A stretch of 59,725 bases of DNA from JALSKU01 sp964556545 (GTDB taxonomy: Bacteria; Campylobacterota; Campylobacteria; Campylobacterales; JALSKU01), in the NCBI GenBank assembly GCA_964556545.1, contig CAZKWE010000053.1, positions 1 through 59,725 on the forward strand, read 5' to 3'. Shown here piece after piece: positions 27,701-33,247 of this stretch. Position 1 is the stretch's first letter. Every line of letters begins with the position of its first letter. A program made the translations under genes and the position numbers. The notes under the pieces were generated by a model, which was given only the letters and a program-made list of their open reading frames with translations, was not told where the DNA came from and searched no databases.

Positions 27701-27961
27701 TTTCATGCGAAAGCTGTTGTACCAAACCGCATATACAACTCTATTTGAGATATGTATCTCATCTATCTTGTCAAATTGTGATATGTTTCTTGCGGGTCGA
27801 TATCTAAATCTAACACGAAAATGCATCTGATTCGCTTTGTTTATCAACTCTCGACCGCTTTTAAGGCTACCAAAAGGATTATATGCTGCCAAACTGTTTG
27901 TCGTTATCACCAATAGCAAAGCGATCATTGCCAACCATATGTGCTTAATTAAAATTTTCAT
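24731..27961 (-). CDS. Exported multi-PASTA repeat protein with C-terminal NTF2-like domain
   Basis: A 1076-residue protein of unknown role. Signal peptide: residues 1-26 (ending NSLAA). About eleven consecutive PASTA-like units follow, near 85-205, 209-279, 280-346, 347-420, 422-492, 495-573, 577-650, 670-735, 736-801, 803-871 and 872-932. The clearest show the PASTA pattern (VPSVVGKTEKEAEALLKKFGF; VPKLTGISKSKAIDLLKK; PPDIRGKTIKDARKEMKELG), ending in a beta strand such as TVTLYVYKL. The first unit has a Ser/Gly-rich insertion (about 136-197). The C-terminus (948-1076) is an NTF2/SnoaL-like domain. There is no kinase, transpeptidase or transmembrane segment, the usual companions of PASTA domains, which bind muropeptides or space cell-wall domains. 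ATG with AGGA 7 bases upstream; third gene of a minus-strand operon, 35 bases after the Ig/NTF2-like gene. A periplasmic or surface fibre is inferred. Confidence 0.8.
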   Translation of the reverse strand: MKILIKHIWLAMIALLLVITTNSLAAYNPFGSLKSGRELINKANQMHFRVRFRYRPARNISQFDKIDEIHISNRVVYAVWYNSFRMKDFIGKGIDEVKKELKNSNISLKILYTPTTSDKYNRIYKQSINPGQTIVAKGSPASAGGSTHDSSYGHYETITVPSFSGSKTKRVWVQGPSKNRSYASSGSTLYDANGNVLLTLYVYKYAGPIKKMVNLKGLTLEEAKAKIKKYKLPIGYIQDIYKKTTNPKLYGKIFSQSIKAGSLIKKPRYIGVQIYAFPKIKMPDLTKGWSLQKAKQNRYLIITPTYKKIAENAKNRKLDGKIYYQDVKAGTILFRPTKVHVKVYKLIKCIYPPNVKNQDINNALTKLKRAGFKPKVVYVDVLNYIKNHKSVYKIAEGKVLDEKISCIAPGSEVKIATIKLKETILPNWENRKCDGINKDIEKLKARLGKVYFKTEKVENRSYKEGNILVRSDPAWGSKIKTFQTVKLFCRKKVYIPKMRSDEAIVPPDIRGKTIKDARKEMKELGFTNVTVKKEKKIGAIDGTVLDVLGQMDDPAIGVVRSKSERMTLLVADINAQEMPIMPSVLGATPEIAKSILVKKGFRDIRFESEASSYVKHVTSLPAGTVIATSPRGGSRCQYGYDSTIFLTVKLKPNQKLPENVKKNPPTKSDIVKVPALATTVDATIKKIKDAGLIPKVIYESTKFSSLNGKIKPGSTPPWGTIVKRGSIVTFSVYSLHSLVPSVVAISKDTAIKIIRKNGFKERVTYYITDNKNLNNKVKSQTPKSGVEAKPNSTVNITVYKYSNLVTVPKLTGISKSKAIDLLKKYVKNLNYKIVNVHTALSTLNGVVQKTVPPYKTKVKNGSTVTLYVYKLLDKVPSVVGKTEKEAEALLKKFGFGIKKLYNKEHKAGIVWFQHPEANSKLTHAAITISIGKSTVAKPTINKNIRLSSRLSEEDKRKIEDFYRAFKEAYESKDESRVVSFLSPDWSYAGGDISDLEDNLNRTFRVFDEIEYKISGLNIQPEGNGKYKVSYNLNIIAEIYDDDITHEEKSSVQEEVSVKNGKVEIEKTIGGRFWSIK

Positions 27962-27996
27962 CTATGATTCCTGTAAATATATTGAGTAAATGGGTT

Positions 27997-29349
27997 TTAA
28001 AAATCCAAACCCCCATCAGAACGATATTTATAATCACATGTTACACTAGTATGTAGTCCCCCTGAAGTATCCGTGGTTGTAGTGCTACTAATATTTTTTA
28101 CTATGGCATAGGTATTGTTTGGTAATTTTACGGCATACACATGATCGTCATTATTTGTTGCTGCCACAGGTTGGGTGTCATAACCGGTTGTAGGAACACT
28201 CATATGGCTAAAATTTACATTCCCTGATCCATCAACTCCCAAATCTTGAATTTGGGCTCCAGAGTCCGGCCAAAAAACATTTCCTTCCAAAAAGATATCA
28301 GATGTTCCCATATCAAAATTTGAAATATCTACGATAGTTCCGCTATCAAATATAAATCCTTTATGTTGATTTCCTCCACTTGGTAAATCATCATATGATA
28401 AAGTGAATGAGCCACTTTCTATGTTATCATCTCCACTGTTTGTCGTATTGTTTATTATGTCAGCTATACTTTTTTCACTTATATCTCCAGAATTATTAAC
28501 TGTTATAAGTTTTTCATTGGAAACAGATACGACTGAACCATCAGCTACTTCTTGTGCATCACTTAATCCAAAAATAAGAGGATTTTTCATACTATATAAC
28601 ATAGCACCATATTTGCCATCTATAAAACTAAATTCCGTTATACCTTTGTCGCTATAAACCTTTCCATCTTTTGAAGATTCTAATGTCCTGTTAAAACTAA
28701 TACTTACAAGATATTTTCCACCTTGATAAGCTATAGAATTAATGGTAAAATCTATTTGTATATTGTCAAAAACATTAAAATCTTTTCTCAAAGCCAATTC
28801 AAGAGTTGTATCATCCCCGGTAAAATCTTCACTAACATATCTCATAAAACCGGATAAATCTTCATTGGAGTATGAAGTCTTTAAGTGATCAAGAGTGTTT
28901 CTGACTATTTCTTTGTAATTTTTGTTTATTATAGTAATAATTTTATGTGTATCTTCTAAGTCATTAGTTTTGCCAGTTGTGTCAATTATTTGGATATATA
29001 TATTGTATTTTTTGTCAATCTTCGGTTCAAATGAAAAATCAAAAGCACCATCCCTTGTTAATTTTGCTTTTTTCCATGTCTTTTTGCCATCTAATGTAAT
29101 AAGCACTCTTGCTATATTGGAATTTCCTGCATTTGCTTTTCCTCGTATATGAAGATATCCGTTGTCCAAAGAATCTTTTGAAAAGACAATCTCTTTTTTT
29201 GTCGAATCAAAAGATAGAGAGTTGATATATAGATAATTGATATTGACACTACTCTCGTTATGTCCAAAAATCCACCATTTTGCATTTGCATTAGTAAATA
29301 CAAGAAATAACAATAACGGAAATAATAATATTTTAAATCTATTTTTCAT
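27997..29349 (-). CDS. Exported Ig-like/NTF2-like protein of unknown function
   Basis: A 450-residue protein: signal peptide 1-23 (FLVFTNANA), a beta-sandwich resembling a bacterial Ig-like domain (about 48-140, with GYLHIRGKANAG, VLITLDGKKTWKKAKL and YNIYIQIIDTTGKTND), and an NTF2-like domain (about 143-260). A Ser/Asn/Gly-rich linker leads to a C-terminal beta-rich module (about 310-450) containing VYAVKLPNNTYAIVKN and ending CDYKYRSDGGLDF. The NTF2-like part aligns with the C-terminal domain of the neighbouring PASTA protein (both have F-x-VFD-x-I near the middle, then GKY-x-VS). Strong AAGGAG before ATG. Middle gene of the operon, 10 bases after the beta-barrel gene. It is probably periplasmic or surface-exposed; no enzyme motif is visible. 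Confidence 0.72.
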   Translation of the reverse strand: MKNRFKILLFPLLLFLVFTNANAKWWIFGHNESSVNINYLYINSLSFDSTKKEIVFSKDSLDNGYLHIRGKANAGNSNIARVLITLDGKKTWKKAKLTRDGAFDFSFEPKIDKKYNIYIQIIDTTGKTNDLEDTHKIITIINKNYKEIVRNTLDHLKTSYSNEDLSGFMRYVSEDFTGDDTTLELALRKDFNVFDNIQIDFTINSIAYQGGKYLVSISFNRTLESSKDGKVYSDKGITEFSFIDGKYGAMLYSMKNPLIFGLSDAQEVADGSVVSVSNEKLITVNNSGDISEKSIADIINNTTNSGDDNIESGSFTLSYDDLPSGGNQHKGFIFDSGTIVDISNFDMGTSDIFLEGNVFWPDSGAQIQDLGVDGSGNVNFSHMSVPTTGYDTQPVAATNNDDHVYAVKLPNNTYAIVKNISSTTTTDTSGGLHTSVTCDYKYRSDGGLDF

Positions 29350-29359
29350 TTTAAACTCC

Positions 29360-30964
29360 TTAAAATCTTATCCTAACACCTAAAATGGTGCCCCTCTCTC
29401 TAAAATTTTTTGTATTTGTCGTATATGTGAAATCATTGTAAAATGCTCTAGCATAGATCATAACTCTCTTAAATGAGAAAAATATTTTAGGTCTGTAATA
29501 AATATTAAGGTTCAAAAAAACTTTTTTGCTATCGTCGCTTAGATCTCTATCGGATTTATTTTCTCCAATCTTTAATTTACCGGATAATCTATATTTCATA
29601 ACATCCACACCTAAACCAATCGATGCCTCATAATATTTATCAAGAGAACTCTTTAATTCATCTTTGTTAGATCGAGAACCTATATATAAAGAGGGCTTAA
29701 AAATATAATCTTTCTTTCTAATTTTACCGTTAAATTGTGTATTAATCCTGAATTCATGACTATCTTGAATATTTCCATCTGTTTTATAGCTATAATATGA
29801 AATATTTGTTGTATTGTAAATTTTTGCAAATCTGTCACTCATAGAAAAGTCTATGATATGATTTGTTATATTATTTGTGGTATCTGTTATATCTAACTTA
29901 TAGGTTAGATCAATAGTATTATGTCTTCTACCAAAAGCTTTTTTGTATGTTATTCCGATACTGGGTCTATACACATCTTTTCTATCGATTAATTGTCCGT
30001 CCAAGTCATTTCTATACCATAAAAAACCTATATGTGTTACAATCTTTTTTGTAGCTTTATATCTCCAAGAAGTTTTAAACTTTTCTCTATCCGGAGTTGC
30101 CGAACCTGTTAATGTAATATAATAAGGTGAAACTCTTTCATACTCCACCAAAACTCTACTTGGATTTTTATTTCCGATTGCTCTTATTTTAAAAGCATTG
30201 CCGCTAAAATTTTCATTTGCAGTTGTATCAGAAGTATTTTTCGTGTTATTTGAATGGGAAAATTCACTATAAATATCTAAGTCCGGTATGGGTATATAAT
30301 TTATATCCATAGTATATAGATGATTATTGTATAACGGAACACCTCCAAATATTCTATCTTTATCGTTAGAATAGACAAAACTTACACCTATATCCATTTT
30401 GCCATCCAAAATTTTCCTTCTGTACCTAGTTCCATAGACACTTCTTTTTATTGCTTTTGTTTTGTTGTCCCAAAAGCTATCCCATCTTGGATATGCTATA
30501 CCATAAACTATTTGTAGTTGATTTGTAATGTCTTTACTAAGATATCTATAGGATACACCCTTTAAAGCTGTATTTAAAGAGTATTGAGAAAAAGATTCAA
30601 ATACATCTCCAACTCTAAATGTATTTATTTTATTTTTAAGGGTAATTTGCATATTTGTAATAGAAATATCTTTAGGATCCTTTTTTCTATTATCTGTTGC
30701 CTTTAAACCTAAATTTATAATATATTTATATTTTTTAAGTTTACCTTTTTTGTAATAATTAAAAATATTGAAATATCTTAATCCATCCACAAGAGAAGAG
30801 TTTTTTTTGCCGGGACCGGTTATATCATTGTATTGAAGATAAAAATCATTCTTGATGGCAACTTTATCTAAATCTGAAGAAAATAATGTTAAACTTATAG
30901 GGAATATAGCTACGAAAAAAGAAAATAAAAACTTTCTATAAGATAAAAAAGATAAAAATTTCAT
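29360..30964 (-). CDS. Outer-membrane beta-barrel protein, family unknown
   Basis: A 534-residue protein with signal peptide (about 1-30, FSFFVAIFPISLTLFSS) followed by many short amphipathic strands with alternating aromatic and polar residues and turn-forming Asp/Asn/Gly clusters. The C-terminus, GTILGVRIRF, ends in the phenylalanine that the BAM machinery recognises in outer-membrane barrels. About 16-20 strands would fit the length. I see no TonB box or plug. The frame is open to a TTG at 30982, but ATG at 30964 is preferred because AAAAAGG lies 7 bases before it and the signal peptide starts there. It is the first gene of the three-gene envelope operon, so it may anchor or export the two downstream proteins; that is inference. 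Confidence 0.75.
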   Translation of the reverse strand: MKFLSFLSYRKFLFSFFVAIFPISLTLFSSDLDKVAIKNDFYLQYNDITGPGKKNSSLVDGLRYFNIFNYYKKGKLKKYKYIINLGLKATDNRKKDPKDISITNMQITLKNKINTFRVGDVFESFSQYSLNTALKGVSYRYLSKDITNQLQIVYGIAYPRWDSFWDNKTKAIKRSVYGTRYRRKILDGKMDIGVSFVYSNDKDRIFGGVPLYNNHLYTMDINYIPIPDLDIYSEFSHSNNTKNTSDTTANENFSGNAFKIRAIGNKNPSRVLVEYERVSPYYITLTGSATPDREKFKTSWRYKATKKIVTHIGFLWYRNDLDGQLIDRKDVYRPSIGITYKKAFGRRHNTIDLTYKLDITDTTNNITNHIIDFSMSDRFAKIYNTTNISYYSYKTDGNIQDSHEFRINTQFNGKIRKKDYIFKPSLYIGSRSNKDELKSSLDKYYEASIGLGVDVMKYRLSGKLKIGENKSDRDLSDDSKKVFLNLNIYYRPKIFFSFKRVMIYARAFYNDFTYTTNTKNFRERGTILGVRIRF

Positions 30965-31127
30965 AATCAAACCTTTTTGCAAAGTTAAAAAAACATAATA
31001 TAGAATCTATATCATAAATAAGATTCAGCTCTTTGTTTTAACTTAATTATTAAAATTAAATTTTTTTACTAAGTTAATTATACTATCATATATTTAAAGA
31101 AAAATAAAATAATAAAACAATTTATTT

Positions 31128-31144
31128 AGAACGGATTTTGCTTT
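31128..31144 (+). promoter_or_regulatory. First, degenerate copy of the sigma-54 element upstream of flgI
   Basis: AGAACGGATTTTGCTTT: the same 15-base core as the canonical element 20 bases downstream, with the -12 GC at 31140-31141. The -24 dinucleotide is AG (31128-31129) instead of GG. It probably arose by a 20-bp tandem duplication and may be weak or inactive. Confidence 0.5.
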
Positions 31145-31145
31145 A

Positions 31146-31163
31146 TTGGAACGGATTTTGCTT
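31146..31163 (+). promoter_or_regulatory. Sigma-54 (RpoN) promoter of flgI
   Basis: TTGGAACGGATTTTGCTT: GG at 31148-31149 and GC at 31160-31161 with the required 10 bases between, matching the Campylobacterota sigma-54 pattern GGAAC-N6-TTGCTT exactly. Predicted start of transcription is near 31173, about 28 bases before the TTG start of flgI. It marks flgI as a middle-class flagellar gene. Confidence 0.85.
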
Positions 31164-31200
31164 CAATATAGTATCAAGATATCGTTTCAAGGAAAAATTA

Positions 31201-32250
31201 TTGAAAAAGATCATTTTATTTTTAACCGTTTTATTCGTTTTGTTGCAGGCTGAAAAAATTCAAAATCTTGTAAATGTTGTGGGCGTAAGAAACAATCAAG
31301 TTATAGGATATGGTCTTGTAGTAGGATTAAACGGTACCGGTGACGGTACAACATCCGCTTTTACGGTAAGATCTCTTTCAAATCTTCTTCAAACGGTAAA
31401 TGTAAAAATAGATCCGAAAGATATCAAATCAAAAAATATAGCCGCAGTTATAGTAACCGCAAAACTTCCTCCTTTTGCAAGACAAGGAGATAAACTCGAT
31501 GTTACGGTATCATCTATAGGCGATGCAAAATCCATAGAAGGCGGAACTCTTTTGATAACTCCGCTTAAAGGCGTAGATGGTAAAATATATGCTTTGGCCC
31601 AAGGTTCACTTAGCATAGGCGGAAAAAACGGCAGAGGAAGAGGAGAGTTAAATCATCCTACAGCAGGAACTATACTTAATGGTGCCTTGGTTGAAAGGAA
31701 TGTTGCATATGATATATATGATAAAAAGTATTTAAAACTTTCTTTAAAAAATTCCAGCTTTCAAACCGCTATGCAGATAGAAAAGTCACTTAATGCTATA
31801 TTTGATGAAAAAGTAGCTGTTGCAATTGATCCAAAAACAATCAACTTAAAAAAACCGGATGATATGAGTGTGATATCATTTATGGCCAAGATTTTAAATG
31901 CGGATATATCTTACAAGCCGGATGAAAAGATAGTCATAGACGAAAGAACAGGTACCATAGTTGCGGGGGTAGGTATAAAAATAGATCCTGTGGTTATAAC
32001 ACATAAGAATATAACTATTAAAATAGAACCTGTAAAAAAAATTATAGATAACAACAGCAGTATAAAAATAGGAAACAAAGTTGCGATCAATACAAAAGAT
32101 TTTGCTTTAAATATGGAAAAAAACAGTGTTACCATATCTAATTTAACCAGAGCATTACAAAAACTCGGAGCAAAACCTAAAGATATCATCTCTATCATAG
32201 AGAGTATCAAAAAAGCAGGTGCTATACGAGCAGATGTGGAGATAATATGA
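31201..32250 (+). CDS. flgI: Flagellar P-ring protein FlgI
   Basis: FlgI is exported by Sec and builds the P-ring, the bushing in the peptidoglycan layer. The 349-residue form begins with a signal peptide (MKKIILFLTVLFVLLQA) and then the invariant NLVNVVGVRNNQVIGYGLVVGLNGTGDGT. The end, SIIESIKKAGAIRADVEII, is also typical. The ORF extends upstream to 31138, but that start would lie inside the sigma-54 promoter; TTG at 31201 has AAGGA 7 bases upstream and gives the proper signal peptide. It is the first gene of flgI-flgJ-flgM-flgN-flgK, and its stop overlaps the next ATG by 4 bases. Confidence 0.96.
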   Translation: MKKIILFLTVLFVLLQAEKIQNLVNVVGVRNNQVIGYGLVVGLNGTGDGTTSAFTVRSLSNLLQTVNVKIDPKDIKSKNIAAVIVTAKLPPFARQGDKLDVTVSSIGDAKSIEGGTLLITPLKGVDGKIYALAQGSLSIGGKNGRGRGELNHPTAGTILNGALVERNVAYDIYDKKYLKLSLKNSSFQTAMQIEKSLNAIFDEKVAVAIDPKTINLKKPDDMSVISFMAKILNADISYKPDEKIVIDERTGTIVAGVGIKIDPVVITHKNITIKIEPVKKIIDNNSSIKIGNKVAINTKDFALNMEKNSVTISNLTRALQKLGAKPKDIISIIESIKKAGAIRADVEII

Positions 32251-32531
32251 TCAAGATAGACAATTATGTGGCTTTAACTGATGCAAACAGTATGCCAAGA
32301 ATTATCAAAAGCGATAATGATACAAAATTAAGAGAACAAACAGATAAATTTGAAGCATTTTTTATCAAAAAGGTTTTGGATATTTCTATAAAAACAGATA
32401 ATGCACTTTTTCCAAAAGGTGCAGGTGATGAGATATACAGATCAATGTATAATGATGCAATGAGTGATAAATTGAGCGGAAGATTTGGCTTTAGTGAATT
32501 ATTGTTTAATTATTTGAAACAAAAAGGTTAA
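32247..32531 (+). CDS. flgJ: Rod-binding protein, FlgJ N-terminal type without muramidase
   Basis: A 94-residue protein corresponding only to the rod-binding (rod cap) domain of FlgJ: FEAFFIKKVLDISIKTDNALFPKGAGDEIYRSMYNDAMSD carries the conserved FE-x-FF-x-KxL opening and the YxxMxxD region. The C-terminal peptidoglycan hydrolase of enterobacterial FlgJ is absent, as is normal in Campylobacterota, where a separate hydrolase is used. It overlaps flgI by 4 bases and is followed 54 bases later by flgM. Confidence 0.9.
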   Translation: MIKIDNYVALTDANSMPRIIKSDNDTKLREQTDKFEAFFIKKVLDISIKTDNALFPKGAGDEIYRSMYNDAMSDKLSGRFGFSELLFNYLKQKG

Positions 32532-32554
32532 AAAAAAAATGAAATTGTCGATAT
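32529..32554 (+). promoter_or_regulatory. Candidate sigma-28 promoter of flgM
   Basis: TAAAAAAA, a 10-base spacer, then GTCGATAT. The -10 shares CGATAT with the flaG promoter in this window. Predicted start is near 32561, about 25 bases before flgM. Spacing is one base shorter than the consensus and the -35 is only a TAAA match, so it is weaker than the flaG site. Confidence 0.6.
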
Positions 32555-32585
32555 ATGAGCAGATAAAAACTGCAAAGGATAAAAG

Positions 32586-32789
32586 ATGATTTCAAAGGTA
32601 AATGCTGGAAATGCATTGGTAAATAATTATAAAGTTTCCAACGATCAAGAAAAACGGCAGATACAAAATAAAAATTTAAAAAGTAAAGAAGAGAGCAGGT
32701 TAGAATCTATAAAAAAGAGTATTGAAAACGGATCATATAAAATTGATTTGGATAAGACTGCAAACAAGATAGCTGATACTCTAATCTGA
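32586..32789 (+). CDS. flgM: Anti-sigma-28 factor FlgM
   Basis: FlgM binds sigma-28 (FliA) and keeps late flagellar genes off until the hook is finished. The 67-residue product has the conserved C-terminal sigma-binding region ESIKKSIENGSYKIDLDKTANKIADTL (residues about 40-66), with the family's IxxGxYxxDxxxxAxxI pattern; the N-terminal half is polar and disordered-looking. ATG with AAAGGA 7 bases upstream. It lies between flgJ and the FlgN-like gene, and has a probable sigma-28 promoter of its own, which would make a feedback loop. Confidence 0.9.
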   Translation: MISKVNAGNALVNNYKVSNDQEKRQIQNKNLKSKEESRLESIKKSIENGSYKIDLDKTANKIADTLI

Positions 32790-32818
32790 CTCCTTCTTTG
32801 CTCTATTTAGGAGTGAAG

Positions 32819-33247
32819 ATGATAAACTACTATCTTAAAAGTTCCATTAAAAATATTGAAGATTTGATATCTTTGACAAAAAGTGACATAAAAGATATAA
32901 AAGAGGCAAATAATGATGCCATATATCAAAGAACAAAAATAAAAGATGAAATTTTAGATATATTTGAAAGCCAAAAGTCTTTACTCGATAGTGAATTGGT
33001 AAAACTTATGAAAATAAATGAAGGTATTGAATTGAATGAACTTTTAAATAAAGAAGAACAGAAAAATCTTGATATATTTAAAACAAAGTTAAAAGAGTTG
33101 CATAAAATAAACAAAGAGTATGCAAGACTCGTTGTTGCAGTCAATGAATTTTATACTTCCTTGTTTGATAAAATATTTCCTACGGAAATGGAAAATTATA
33201 AAAAAACAAATCCAAAAAGTTTTTCTTTGCTGAAAGTGAGTGCATAA
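32819..33247 (+). CDS. flgN: FlgN-like flagellar export chaperone
   Basis: A 142-residue, almost entirely helical protein between flgM and flgK, the place of the FlgN gene (Cj1465 in C. jejuni). FlgN binds the hook-filament junction proteins FlgK and FlgL before export. The sequence has long amphipathic helices (residues about 5-40 and 60-110) and a C-terminal NPKSFSLLKVSA tail. The ATG at 32819 was chosen because AGGAG lies 5 bases before it; a longer frame starts at 32798 without a good site. The gene ends on the base where flgK begins. The call rests on position and helical character. Confidence 0.75.
   Translation: MINYYLKSSIKNIEDLISLTKSDIKDIKEANNDAIYQRTKIKDEILDIFESQKSLLDSELVKLMKINEGIELNELLNKEEQKNLDIFKTKLKELHKINKEYARLVVAVNEFYTSLFDKIFPTEMENYKKTNPKSFSLLKVSA

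Noticed and set aside
31138..31200. 5' extension of the flgI reading frame to a start at 31138
   Set aside because: It lies within the sigma-54 promoter, encodes no signal peptide and has no ribosome binding site; TTG at 31201 is better on all counts.
32539..32589. 16-codon ORF (MKLSIYEQ...) between flgJ and flgM, ending in an ATGA overlap with flgM
   Set aside because: It overlaps the probable sigma-28 promoter and flgM has its own ribosome binding site, so chance is the simpler explanation.
33222..33247. TTGCT before flgK as a sigma-54 -12 element
   Set aside because: No GG lies 10 bases before the GC; flgK is more simply read with the upstream flgI operon.
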